A stretch of DNA of 64,000 nucleotides, from contig SVOJ01000006.1 in assembly GCA_015066385.1 (NCBI GenBank), forward strand, positions 1 to 64,000, read 5' to 3'. This stretch comes from Oscillospiraceae bacterium (GTDB lineage: Bacteria > Bacillota > Clostridia > Oscillospirales > Acutalibacteraceae). This document shows positions 17,441 through 24,990 of this stretch, piece by piece. Numbering within the stretch: position 1 is the first letter of the stretch; the number at the start of each line of letters is the position of its first letter. A program made the translations under genes and the position numbers. The notes below the pieces were generated by a model that was not told the DNA's origin, searched no databases, and was given only the letters and a program-made list of their open reading frames with translations.

Positions 17441-18205
17441 ATGAAAAGTTATTTCAGGATCTACAGAGAATCACTCCATTGCGAACTGATGAAGGATCGG
17501 GAAATTTTGCAGGTATGGATTCATCTGTGCGACCTTGCACGGTTCAAGGAAACCGTAATTGACGACATAGAAATTCTGCCCGGACAGCTGCTCACATCTG
17601 CAGGTGCAATTGCGCAAGAATGCGATCTGAACAGAAACCGTGTGCTGTATATTCTCCGTTGTCTTGAAAAAAACGGTTTCATCCGGTGGGAAAATATCCG
17701 CAACAGCTGTTCGCTGATCACTGTGCTTGAGCCGACCGAAAAGCAGGTAACACAGGTGAAAAAACCGACTTTTCCGCCGAAAAATGCGACTGTTGAGCCA
17801 ACAAAAGAGATCATTGAGCCGGAAGAACACGAGCAAAAGGACTGCTGCGGCTTGTTTTCCAATGTGTATCTGACGAAAGAAGAAAAACGCAGCCTGCAAG
17901 AGCGCAATGTTTTGGCAGACAGCTATATTGAAAAGCTTTCGGCTTACAAACGAAGAACCAATAAAATGTATGATGATGATTTTGCGGTGCTGTGTGAATG
18001 GATTTCCGGGGATGAGATCAGCAAATCCGCAAAACAGCAAACAGCAGAGGAAAAGTCTGTGCATGAAAACCGCCCGAAACTGTCTTTATCGCGGTATCAG
18101 GATATGAATACGGACTTCTTCACAGCGCCTGCTTCCTATGACCTTGAAAAAGCAGAAGCGCTTGCGCGGTCAACCGTCCCCGTCCTGCGAAAACGGAAAC
18201 GGTAA
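17441..18205 (+). CDS. Winged-helix replication-initiator/replisome-organiser-like protein
   Basis: A 254-residue protein whose N-terminal ~110 residues match the helix-turn-helix domain of phage and mobile-element replisome organisers: FRIYRESLHCELMKDREILQVW, then ILPGQLLTSAGAIAQECDLNR and LRCLEKNGFIRWE. The remainder is charged with no recognised domain and ends in KRKR. Role inferred: binding a local origin or operator and loading replication proteins. ATG at 17441 follows GGAGG. The phased repeat array lies just upstream. No integrase, relaxase or phage structural gene is in sight, so it may be a domesticated or decayed mobile-element gene. Confidence 0.6.
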   Translation: MKSYFRIYRESLHCELMKDREILQVWIHLCDLARFKETVIDDIEILPGQLLTSAGAIAQECDLNRNRVLYILRCLEKNGFIRWENIRNSCSLITVLEPTEKQVTQVKKPTFPPKNATVEPTKEIIEPEEHEQKDCCGLFSNVYLTKEEKRSLQERNVLADSYIEKLSAYKRRTNKMYDDDFAVLCEWISGDEISKSAKQQTAEEKSVHENRPKLSLSRYQDMNTDFFTAPASYDLEKAEALARSTVPVLRKRKR

Positions 18206-18274
18206 TTTATCTGCTTGAAATTTTGGGATAAATCCTGTATACTTTTATTATATTTGCAGTTGGAGGTGGGTTTG

Positions 18275-18637
18275 ATGTTGGAATTCCTGAACAATGTTCC
18301 GATGGAAGTCCGTCCGTTGATTTCGCTGTGCTTTTTGATTCCTTCTCTGTATCTCTTTTTCAGATTGGCAACAAAGGGACACAGAGTGGCAAACAATTAC
18401 AAAAAAGTACGACTCGGTCAAACGAGCAAAGAAGTCATAAAATTACTCGGCAGACCAAACCGCAAACAGCAACAAGAAAACGGCAAGATGAAATATGAAT
18501 GGTATCATGACACACCTGTTACGCGGTTTAAATTTGCAGGTCGCACCATTGCGAAAAACGAATCCATACACCGTTTTGTCAGCGTGACATTCGCAAATGA
18601 CCGCGTCATCGGTGTCGATGCGGCAAATATGAATTAA
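18275..18637 (+). CDS. Small membrane protein with SmpA/BamE-like domain
   Basis: A 120-residue protein with one hydrophobic segment (about residues 13-30, PLISLCFLIPSLYLFF). A compact domain follows, containing VRLGQTSKEVIKLLGRPNRK and a WYHD...V strand, the pattern of the BamE/SmpA fold also found as lipoprotein-like domains in Firmicutes. Function unknown; it would be anchored at the membrane. ATG at 18275 is chosen because GGAGG sits 8 bases upstream; the upstream in-frame extension precedes that site. It is 69 bases downstream of the replication-like gene and ends at a shared-type terminator. Confidence 0.65.
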   Translation: MLEFLNNVPMEVRPLISLCFLIPSLYLFFRLATKGHRVANNYKKVRLGQTSKEVIKLLGRPNRKQQQENGKMKYEWYHDTPVTRFKFAGRTIAKNESIHRFVSVTFANDRVIGVDAANMN

Positions 18638-18641
18638 GAGG

Positions 18642-18680
18642 AAAAGTGCTCTCACCTGATCGGGTGAAAGCACTTTTTTT
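18642..18680. terminator. Bidirectional terminator, copy 2 of the AAAAGTGCT family
   Basis: AAAAGTGCTCTCACC pairs with GGTGAAAGCACTTTT and is followed by seven T residues. It ends the BamE-like gene unit and borders the accessory ATPase segment. Confidence 0.85.
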
Positions 18681-18752
18681 ATTCCTGAATCAGGGGAATG
18701 ACTCTATTGTTCCATGGTTGATTTTCAGTTATTTTTGCACTTTCGCAAAAAC

Positions 18753-18794
18753 TTACTTCCCAAAAATGAAAATTTATTGATTTTGGGAAGTGAA
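18753..18794. repeat. 42-bp palindromic repeat, left copy, upstream of the DUF4143 ATPase
   Basis: Inverted arms ACTTCCCAAAA (18755-18765) and TTTTGGGAAGT (18781-18791) enclose a 15-base AT-rich loop. A 42-base identical copy lies at 20021-20062 right after the ATPase stop codon. A further 14-base half copy in inverted orientation lies at 20210-20223. Confidence 0.92.
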
Positions 18795-18805
18795 TGCAGT
18801 ATAAT
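18777..18805 (+). promoter_or_regulatory. Promoter of the ATPase overlapping the palindrome
   Basis: TTGATT (18777-18782), 17 bases, TATAAT (18800-18805). The -35 falls inside the right part of the 42-bp palindrome, so a protein bound to the palindrome would control this promoter. The downstream copy of the palindrome has the same -35 but no -10. Confidence 0.7.
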
Positions 18806-18826
18806 ACCCTTACGAGGTGTTTTTGC

Positions 18827-20020
18827 GTGAAACTGATTGAAAGAAAACAATACTTAAATAAATTGATTGGTGTTATCGGCACACCTGATATTAAAGTTCT
18901 GACGGGAGTGCGGCGTTCGGGTAAATCCAAGCTGTTGGAAGCATTCAAAGCCTTTGTGCAGGAAAATATTTCAGAATCCAATATTATTCATATCAACTTT
19001 AATCTGTCTAAATATGACAGTCTGAAAGAATACAAGGCCCTTAATGAATATATTGAAGCCAATTATGCAGAAGGCAAGGACAATTTTGTTCTCATTGATG
19101 AAATTCAAATGTGCAATAACTTTGAGTTGTGCGTAAACAACCTGCACGCAACCGAGATGTACGATATTTACATCACGGGTTCCAATGCCTTTTTGCTCAG
19201 TTCAGACCTGGCAACCTTGTTTACCGGGCGAACTTTTGAAATCAAAGTGTATCCGTTTTCCTTTGCCGAGTATGTTCATTACTTTGAATTGACAGACAAA
19301 TATACCGCATTTGATAACTATATGCTTGAGGGCGGTATGGCAGGCTCTTATCTGTATAAGGAACAGGAAGATAAATACGATTATATCGAAAACGTTTTCG
19401 ATACCTTGATTTTAAGAGATATACGGCAAAAGTATAAAATCAAAAACCCCGCTTTGATGGATAGAATTTCTCAATTCCTTATGGATAATGTATCCAACCT
19501 AACCTCGGCAAGAAGCATTACGGATACGCTTACGTCAAACAAGGATAAAGTCAATCATAAAACGGTTGGTAATTATCTGCAATTTCTTTGCAATGCTTTC
19601 GCTTTTTATAAGTTCAACAGGTACGATATCAAAGGAAAAAAATATCTTACTTCCAACGATAAGTATTATTTGAGCGACCATACCTTCCGCTATGCAAAGC
19701 TCGGAACCAAAAACGCAGACAACGGCAGAGTGATTGAAAATATCGTTGCTATGGAATTACTCAGACGTGGCTATGAAGTATATGTCGGTGTCTTATATAA
19801 AAAAGAGATTGACTTTGTTGCTTTAAAAAGAAACGAAAAAATTTATATTCAGGTTTCGGACAATATAACCCATCCTGAAACCTTTAAGCGAGAAACAGAT
19901 CCTTTGCTCAGCATTAAAGATGCTTATCCGAAAATGGTGATAGCACGGACAAGAAACCCAAAGTATCAATATGAGGGGATTCAGATTATAGATGTGGCAG
20001 ATTGGCTGTTAAACAAGTAG
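18827..20020 (+). CDS. AAA-family ATPase with C-terminal DUF4143 domain
   Basis: A 397-residue protein with a P-loop GVRRSGKSKLLE (residues ~25-36), Walker B FVLIDEIQM, sensor region ITGSNAFLLSSDLATLFTGR and a C-terminal DUF4143 nuclease-like region ending with KKEIDFVALKRNEKIYIQVS. These ATPases are common, multi-copy genes in gut bacteria with unproved roles, often suspected in mobile or defence functions. Start GTG at 18827 has GAGGTG seven bases upstream and fits the family's usual start; it also lies downstream of the promoter. The gene is framed exactly by two identical 42-bp palindromes, and its base use is more AT-rich than the housekeeping genes, suggesting acquisition. Confidence 0.9.
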   Translation: MKLIERKQYLNKLIGVIGTPDIKVLTGVRRSGKSKLLEAFKAFVQENISESNIIHINFNLSKYDSLKEYKALNEYIEANYAEGKDNFVLIDEIQMCNNFELCVNNLHATEMYDIYITGSNAFLLSSDLATLFTGRTFEIKVYPFSFAEYVHYFELTDKYTAFDNYMLEGGMAGSYLYKEQEDKYDYIENVFDTLILRDIRQKYKIKNPALMDRISQFLMDNVSNLTSARSITDTLTSNKDKVNHKTVGNYLQFLCNAFAFYKFNRYDIKGKKYLTSNDKYYLSDHTFRYAKLGTKNADNGRVIENIVAMELLRRGYEVYVGVLYKKEIDFVALKRNEKIYIQVSDNITHPETFKRETDPLLSIKDAYPKMVIARTRNPKYQYEGIQIIDVADWLLNK

Positions 20021-20062
20021 TTACTTCCCAAAAATGAAAATTTATTGATTTTGGGAAGTGAA
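20021..20062. repeat. 42-bp palindromic repeat, right copy
   Basis: Identical over 42 bases to 18753-18794 and in the same orientation. It begins at the base after the ATPase TAG stop codon. Confidence 0.92.
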
Positions 20063-20065
20063 ATC

Positions 20066-20082
20066 CATTGTCACTACAAAAA
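20066..20082. repeat. 17-bp direct repeat, left copy, bounding the relBE cassette
   Basis: CATTGTCACTACAAAAA, identical to 20964-20980. The two copies enclose about 880 bases holding a gene fragment, a terminator, relE, relB and their promoter. Confidence 0.85.
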
Positions 20083-20126
20083 AACATGAAACGGGATAAT
20101 AGAATCTCAACGAAGATATTAACTAA

Positions 20127-20313
20127 AAAGGACGATTTGCAAACGAGCAGATTCTGCATCTGATCCGCCAATGTATGCGTCAGTTTGAAGAAGAACACGG
20201 AGAAATCACACTTCCCAAAATCAGGAATAATCCCGGACACCAAAAAAAGTGCTCTCACCCGACGGTGAAAGCACTTTTGTTTTATTCTGCAAAGAGTGTA
20301 CGCAGATAGTCTG
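20127..20313 (+). pseudogene. Possible gene remnant between the ATPase and relE
   Basis: An open frame of about 60 codons after a TAA, with no ribosome binding site and a single internal ATG at 20175. Its first 30 codons read like real protein (FANEQILHLIRQCMRQFEEE, then HGEITLPKIR). The frame then runs through the terminator hairpin into relE antisense, which cannot be natural coding. It may be the 3' end of a lost gene; chance is not excluded. Confidence 0.25.
20243..20279 (-). terminator. Terminator of relE, copy 3 of the AAAAGTGCT family
   Basis: AAAAGTGCTCTCACC (20245-20259) pairs with GGTGAAAGCACTTTT (20264-20278). On the minus strand it is followed by seven T residues, so it ends the relBE transcript. 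It is nearly identical to the leuS terminator at 20976. Confidence 0.85.
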
Positions 20314-20590
20314 TTCGCAAATCAAGAATTCTGACAATGCGGATGTCCTGTTCTGCAACAACATAAAAAACACCGAAATTACCACTGATAAGACAACGAT
20401 ATTGCGTGTTTCTGTTTACTCTTTCTTTTAAATCAACCCCAAGATTCGGCTGTTCGGCAAGTAAATGTGCACTGCGGACAATGCGGTCTGTCAATTTTTG
20501 TGCGGCTTGCGGATTTTGCAGGGTTTGCGCAATATATTGTTTCATTTCCCGCAAATCTGTTCGTGCCTGCGGTGAATAAATAATTTTCAT
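20282..20590 (-). CDS. relE: Type II toxin of the RelE/ParE family
   Basis: A 102-residue protein matching RelE/ParE toxins: MKIIYSPQARTDLREMKQYI at the N-terminus, a central helical pair, then YRCLISGNFGVFYVV and the final IRIVRILDLRTDYLRTL. RelE toxins cut mRNA at the ribosome, whereas ParE poisons gyrase; which applies cannot be told from sequence alone. The start ATG overlaps the last 4 bases of the antitoxin gene (ATGA), giving coupled translation. It shares the relB promoter and ends at the terminator at 20243. Confidence 0.92.
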   Translation of the reverse strand: MKIIYSPQARTDLREMKQYIAQTLQNPQAAQKLTDRIVRSAHLLAEQPNLGVDLKERVNRNTQYRCLISGNFGVFYVVAEQDIRIVRILDLRTDYLRTLFAE

Positions 20591-20904
20591 TCCGACAAAC
20601 CGAACTCAGCAAGAATTTCCGCTTCATCGAGCCATCCGTCCGCCGTCGAGTCTTCCCCTTTTTTCAGTTCACGCATAAGAATCGCAGTCGCCTGTTCCTT
20701 CATAGCTTGTTTGCTGTTCTGCGTGACAATCAAAGGCAGACCTTCCACATTCAACGACTGCTGAATAAAAACATTGATTGCATCCGTCAATGTCATTCCG
20801 CAACGGGCATAAATATTTTCGACCCGTTCTTTGATTTCGGGGTTAATACGCATCTGAAAAGTTGCACTCTTGGGTGCATTTGCTACTGAAATATAGTCAG
20901 ACAT
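20587..20904 (-). CDS. relB: RelB/DinJ-family antitoxin
   Basis: A 105-residue antitoxin, first gene of the pair. The N-terminus SATFQMRINPEIKERVENIY is the ribbon-helix-helix DNA-binding region of RelB/DinJ. GMTLTDAINVFIQQSLNVEGLP is the family signature. The C-terminal charged helix would wrap the toxin. The RHH domain implies autorepression of its own promoter (known for the family). ATG at 20904 follows GGAGATGG. The pair lies between a 17-bp direct repeat downstream of leuS. Confidence 0.93.
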   Translation of the reverse strand: MSDYISVANAPKSATFQMRINPEIKERVENIYARCGMTLTDAINVFIQQSLNVEGLPLIVTQNSKQAMKEQATAILMRELKKGEDSTADGWLDEAEILAEFGLSE

Positions 20905-20931
20905 TTCACCATCTCCGTTTTCTTTTTATTT

Positions 20932-20961
20932 ATTATACCCGAAAACAGCTACTTTTGTCAA
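20932..20961 (-). promoter_or_regulatory. Promoter of the relBE operon
   Basis: On the minus strand TTGACA (20961-20956), an 18-base spacer and TATAAT (20937-20932). It lies inside the direct-repeat-bounded segment, so the cassette carries its own promoter. Confidence 0.8.
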
Positions 20962-20963
20962 TA

Positions 20964-20980
20964 CATTGTCACTACAAAAA
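20964..20980. repeat. 17-bp direct repeat, right copy, bounding the relBE cassette
   Basis: CATTGTCACTACAAAAA, identical to 20066-20082. It overlaps the base of the leuS terminator hairpin. Confidence 0.85.
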
Positions 20981-21013
20981 GTGCTCTCACCCGACTCGGT
21001 GAAAGCACTTTTG
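20976..21013 (-). terminator. Terminator of leuS, copy 4 of the AAAAGTGCT family
   Basis: AAAAGTGCTCTCACC (20977-20991) and GGTGAAAGCACTTTT (20998-21012) form a hairpin. It lies just after the leuS stop codon, ending the long leftward housekeeping operon. Confidence 0.85.
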
Positions 21014-21020
21014 TTTTAAC

Positions 21021-23429
21021 TTATTTTACAACGATGTTGACGAGTTTGCCCTTGACATACAGTTCCTTGACAACGGTTTTGCCTGCAATTGCTTCCTGCA
21101 CGGCGGGCTGTTCTTTTGCGAGTGCAATGGCATCGGCAGCTTCGGCATCGGCGGCAATGTTCAGGCGGGCACGGATTTTGCCGTTGATCTGGACTACGAT
21201 TTCAATCACATCGTCCTTGCACTTTGCTTCGTCCCATGTCGGCCACTGGGCAAGGCTGAGCAGGTCGGTGTTGCCTAAGATTTCGTTGATTTCTTCGGCA
21301 ACGTGCGGTGCGAAGGGGCAAAGGATGCGGATGAAGGTGTAAAGCTCGTCCTTTGTGAGGGTCTTGACTTCGTAGATCTGATTGAGAAGTGTCATCATGG
21401 CAGCGATTGCCGTGTTGAACTTCATGTTTTCAATATCCTCGGTGACCTTCTTGACGGTGCGGTGGAAGGCACTTTCAAGAGCAGGGGTTGCCCCCTCGCC
21501 GTTGACCATGTTCACAAGGTCGGCAATTCTGTCGATGAATCTCTTGCAACCCTTTACGGAGCTGTCGGACCAGGGTGTTGCTGCACCGTAGTCACCCATG
21601 AAGAGGATATATGTACGCAGAACGTCTGCACCGAAGCCGTCGATGACCTCGTTGGGGTCAACGGTGTTGCCTCTGGATTTGGACATCTTTTCGCCGTCGG
21701 GACCGAGGATGAGACCCTGTGCGGTTCTCTTTGCATACGGCTCATCGGTGTTGACTTCGCCGATATCGTAAAGGAATTTGTGCCAGAAACGGGAATAGAT
21801 CATGTGGCGGGTAACGTGTTCCATACCGCCGTTGTACCAGTCAACAGGCATCCAGTAATTCAGTTTTTCGGGAGCCGCCAATGCCTCTGTATTGTGCGGA
21901 TCGATATAACGCAGGAAGTACCAGGACGAGCCTGCCCACTGGGGCATGGTATCGGTTTCGCGTTTTGCATCGCCGCCGCACTGCGGGCACTTGCAGTTGA
22001 CGAAGGAGTCAATCTTTGCAAGGGGGCTTTCGCCGCCCTCACCGGGTTCAAAGTTTTCAACCTCGGGAAGACGAAGCGGCAGTTCTTCTTCGGGAACAGC
22101 CACCATGCCGCACTTTGCACAGTGAACGATCGGGATGGGTTCACCCCAATATCTCTGACGGTTGAACGCCCAGTCCTTCATCTTGTACTGCACGCCTTCT
22201 TCACCGATGCCCTTTTCTTCAAGGACTTCGATCATCTTTTTGATGGAATCCTTTTTGTTGGTGAAACCGTTGAGGAAATCGGAGTTGACCATGTCGCCGT
22301 CACCTGTGTAGGCAGCTTCTTCAATGTTGCCGCCCTTGATGACTTCGATGATGTCGATGCCGAACTTCTTGGCGAAGTCGTAGTCACGTTCATCATGTGC
22401 GGGCACTGCCATAATGGCACCCGTGCCGTAGCCCATCATAACATAGTCTGCGGTGTAAATGGGAATTTCCTTGCCGTTTACGGGGTTAATGCCGCAGATG
22501 CCGTCGATTCTGACACCCGTCTTTTCCTTGACAAGCTGTGTTCTCTGGAATTCGGTCTTTTTGGCGCATTCTTCTTTATATGCATCAAGCTCTGCAATGT
22601 TCTTGATCTGATCTCTGTATTTTTCGATCATGGGATGCTCGGGAGCAATGACCATGAAGGTAACACCGAAGAGGGTGTCGGGTCTTGTGGTGTAGATACG
22701 CAGGGTTTCGCCTTCATCGCCGCCTTTGACAGAGAAGTTTACGAAAGCACCGGTGGATTTGCCGATCCAGTTCACCTGCTGCTGCTTGATCTGCGGCAGG
22801 TAGTCGACCGATTCAAGTCCCGTGAGAAGTCTGTCGGCATACTTTGTAATACGCAGATACCATACATCCTTGGATTTCTGCACGATATCGGAGTGGCAGA
22901 TGTCGCACTTGCCGCCCTGCGAGTCTTCGTTGGAAAGAACGACCTTGCAATGCGGACAATAGTTTACGAGGGCTGTATCACGGAACACAAGACCTTTTTT
23001 GAACATTTCGAGGAAAATATGCTGTGTCCAGCGGTAGTAATCCTCATCAGTGGTATCAATGGTGCGGGTCCAGTCAAAGGAAAATCCGACACGCTTAAGC
23101 TGACTTGTGAACTTTTCAATATTTTTATCGGTCAGAATTCTGGGGTGTGTGTTGAACTTGATGGCAGAGTTTTCGGTGGGAAGACCGAATGCATCAAAGC
23201 CGATGGGGAACAGAACGTTGTAGCCTTCCATTCTTCTCTTACGGGAAACGACCTCAAGCCCGGAATATGCCTTGATATGTCCGACGTGCATACCTGCACC
23301 CGAGGGATAAGGAAATTCTACAAGGCCGTAGAATTTAGGCTTTGAAAAATCGTCCTGCGCTTCAAAGATTTTTGCTTCTTCCCAACGCTTTTGCCATTTG
23401 GCTTCACTTGTTTTAAAATCGTAGCTCAT
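21021..23429 (-). CDS. leuS: Leucyl-tRNA synthetase
   Basis: An 802-residue class I synthetase that charges tRNA-Leu. The HIGH motif region is PYPSGAGMHVGHIKAYSG and the KMSKS loop is GEKMSKSRGNTVDP. The CP1 editing domain is present (TRPDTLFGVTF, GTGAIMAVPAHDERD), as are zinc-like Cys pairs around CPHCKVVLSNED. Length is normal for bacterial LeuRS. No T-box leader is visible, since it is the last gene of an operon behind rsfS, from which it is separated by 21 bases. Confidence 0.98.
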   Translation of the reverse strand: MSYDFKTSEAKWQKRWEEAKIFEAQDDFSKPKFYGLVEFPYPSGAGMHVGHIKAYSGLEVVSRKRRMEGYNVLFPIGFDAFGLPTENSAIKFNTHPRILTDKNIEKFTSQLKRVGFSFDWTRTIDTTDEDYYRWTQHIFLEMFKKGLVFRDTALVNYCPHCKVVLSNEDSQGGKCDICHSDIVQKSKDVWYLRITKYADRLLTGLESVDYLPQIKQQQVNWIGKSTGAFVNFSVKGGDEGETLRIYTTRPDTLFGVTFMVIAPEHPMIEKYRDQIKNIAELDAYKEECAKKTEFQRTQLVKEKTGVRIDGICGINPVNGKEIPIYTADYVMMGYGTGAIMAVPAHDERDYDFAKKFGIDIIEVIKGGNIEEAAYTGDGDMVNSDFLNGFTNKKDSIKKMIEVLEEKGIGEEGVQYKMKDWAFNRQRYWGEPIPIVHCAKCGMVAVPEEELPLRLPEVENFEPGEGGESPLAKIDSFVNCKCPQCGGDAKRETDTMPQWAGSSWYFLRYIDPHNTEALAAPEKLNYWMPVDWYNGGMEHVTRHMIYSRFWHKFLYDIGEVNTDEPYAKRTAQGLILGPDGEKMSKSRGNTVDPNEVIDGFGADVLRTYILFMGDYGAATPWSDSSVKGCKRFIDRIADLVNMVNGEGATPALESAFHRTVKKVTEDIENMKFNTAIAAMMTLLNQIYEVKTLTKDELYTFIRILCPFAPHVAEEINEILGNTDLLSLAQWPTWDEAKCKDDVIEIVVQINGKIRARLNIAADAEAADAIALAKEQPAVQEAIAGKTVVKELYVKGKLVNIVVK

Positions 23430-23450
23430 ATCTGTATTTATCCTTTCAGG

Positions 23451-23798
23451 TTATTCACTGATCCAGTTTTCGATATCAACAGGCTCTGCATCACCCCAGA
23501 GTCGTTCAAGGTTGTAGGTATCACGCACTTCGGGCATGAAGATGTGCACAAGCACATCGTAGCAGTCCAGAAGAATCCAACCCGTGGCTCTGCCTTCGAT
23601 GCCGCGGATTTCAATACCTGCTTCTTCCAATTTGAATTCCACTTCTTCGGCAAGAGAGCGCACATGGGTGTTGGAAGTACCGCCGGCAATGACAAAATAA
23701 TCACCGATGGAGGTCAGGTCCGTAATTTTAAGCACCTGAATGTCTTTTGCCTTCTTGTCATCGAGTGCTTTTACGATGATTTCTAACTTCTTATCCAT
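23451..23798 (-). CDS. rsfS: Ribosome silencing factor RsfS
   Basis: A 115-residue protein of the RsfS/Iojap family. It binds ribosomal protein uL14 and blocks subunit joining when nutrients run short. Signature stretches are DIQVLKITDLTSIGDYFVIAGGTSNTHV (given here in part) and GWILLDCYDVLVHIF. The start at 23798 follows AAGGA and begins the family's usual MDKKLEI; a longer in-frame extension is not supported. It overlaps the end of yqeK by 8 bases. The nadD-yqeK-rsfS order is typical of Firmicutes. Confidence 0.96.
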   Translation of the reverse strand: MDKKLEIIVKALDDKKAKDIQVLKITDLTSIGDYFVIAGGTSNTHVRSLAEEVEFKLEEAGIEIRGIEGRATGWILLDCYDVLVHIFMPEVRDTYNLERLWGDAEPVDIENWISE

Positions 23799-24378
23799 TT
23801 TCTTTCCTTCTTTCTTTATGGATACATATATCATTGAACGCATGGATGGTATCGGGATGCACGGGCAACAAAGCGTTGACCAGTTCATCGATTGTAAACC
23901 GCAGTCCTTCCTCCATGCAATATTCTAAACTTACTTTAACACGCTCCCGCATATCATCCACACCGGGGTAATTACGCTCGGCGGAAATAAAATCCGCACA
24001 AAAGACAATTTTTTCAAGCAGGCTCATATTTGCTCTGCCCGTGGTGTGATAACGCACGGCACGGATGAATTCTTCATCAAAGCCGTATGTTTTTTGCAGA
24101 TAGACACTGCCTGCCATGGCATGCCAGAGTTTGGGGGCATTGCGTTCGCAATCGGTCAGCACAATATTATTTTCTGCAAAAAACGCAAGGGTGTTTTCTT
24201 TGGTTTCGTTTTTGAAAATATCATGCAGAAGTCCCGTGTACCAGGCTTTTTCTTCGTCTTCGCCGTACATTTTTGCCAATTCACGGCAGGTGTGGGCAAC
24301 GTTGACACTGTGGGTAAAACGGTAATCATCCAGTCGATTACGAAGATCTGCAAGATAGGTATTTTTATCGTAGTTCAC
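23791..24378 (-). CDS. yqeK: HD-domain Ap4A hydrolase YqeK
   Basis: A 195-residue HD-domain phosphohydrolase of the YqeK family, which cleaves diadenosine tetraphosphate symmetrically. Metal-binding motifs are RFTHSVNVAHT, GLLHDIFKN, LWHAMAG and AVRYHTTGRANM. The start is a GTG at 24378, placed after the GAGGAATAA that forms the end of nadD and doubles as a ribosome binding site. It overlaps rsfS by 8 bases, so translation is probably coupled. Confidence 0.93.
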   Translation of the reverse strand: MNYDKNTYLADLRNRLDDYRFTHSVNVAHTCRELAKMYGEDEEKAWYTGLLHDIFKNETKENTLAFFAENNIVLTDCERNAPKLWHAMAGSVYLQKTYGFDEEFIRAVRYHTTGRANMSLLEKIVFCADFISAERNYPGVDDMRERVKVSLEYCMEEGLRFTIDELVNALLPVHPDTIHAFNDICIHKERRKENG

Positions 24379-24384
24379 TTGAAA

Positions 24385-24990
24385 TTATTCCTCAATATAG
24401 AGATTGTGCGACTGTATATAGTCTTTGACATCCGGGTGCAAAAATGCACTTGTGTCCTCATTGTTTCTGATTTTTTCACGAAGAAGCGTGGAACTGACCA
24501 CAAGCGGTGCAAAGGGTAAAATCAGAACATTCCCCGCATGCCGTAAATGGGTTTCGGCAAAATCTTCCAGTTCCTGCAAGGGGTCATCATCACAACGCGA
24601 CACCGCACAAAGAGTGGCAAGTTTCAGAATATCCTGCCAGCGGTACCAGCGGTTGAAAGACAAAAGCATGTCCGACCCGATGATCAAAAACAGGTCATCG
24701 TCAGGGTACTGTTCTTTGAGTGCAGTGAGGGTGTTGACGGTGTAAGACGTTTCATTTTTGCCGATTTCAAGATTGCTGACTTCGTAGTTTGCCTCACGGA
24801 AAGCGAGTTCACACATACGAAAACGGTCTTGCGCCGTAACACTGCTCTTTTTGTCCGTTTTGAACGGCGACACAAACGCGGGCATGATGATACACTTATC
24901 CAATCGCAACTTTTCACACATGGTGTCGGCGAGGTGCTTGTGACCGAGATGTACGGGATTGAACGAGCCGCCGTAAATGCCGATTCTCAT
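24385..24990 (-). CDS. nadD: Nicotinate-nucleotide adenylyltransferase
   Basis: A 201-residue enzyme that adenylates nicotinate mononucleotide in NAD synthesis. The nucleotidyltransferase start GIYGGSFNPVHLGHKHLA holds the H-x-G-H motif, and the C-terminal SSTLLREKIR is the ISSTxIR-type motif. DDLFLIIGSDMLLSFNRWYRW is a family block. The ATG overlaps the yhbY stop (ATGA). Length is normal. Confidence 0.97.
   Translation of the reverse strand: MRIGIYGGSFNPVHLGHKHLADTMCEKLRLDKCIIMPAFVSPFKTDKKSSVTAQDRFRMCELAFREANYEVSNLEIGKNETSYTVNTLTALKEQYPDDDLFLIIGSDMLLSFNRWYRWQDILKLATLCAVSRCDDDPLQELEDFAETHLRHAGNVLILPFAPLVVSSTLLREKIRNNEDTSAFLHPDVKDYIQSHNLYIEE

Noticed and set aside
20127-20313. Functional small gene between ATPase and relE
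   Set aside because: No ribosome binding site, and the frame reads through a terminator and into relE antisense; kept only as a possible remnant.
21303-23345. 680-codon open frame opposite leuS
   Set aside because: Antisense shadow of leuS with no domain; leuS is certain.
21021-23470. T-box leader for leuS
   Set aside because: The gene is internal to an operon with a 21-base gap upstream.
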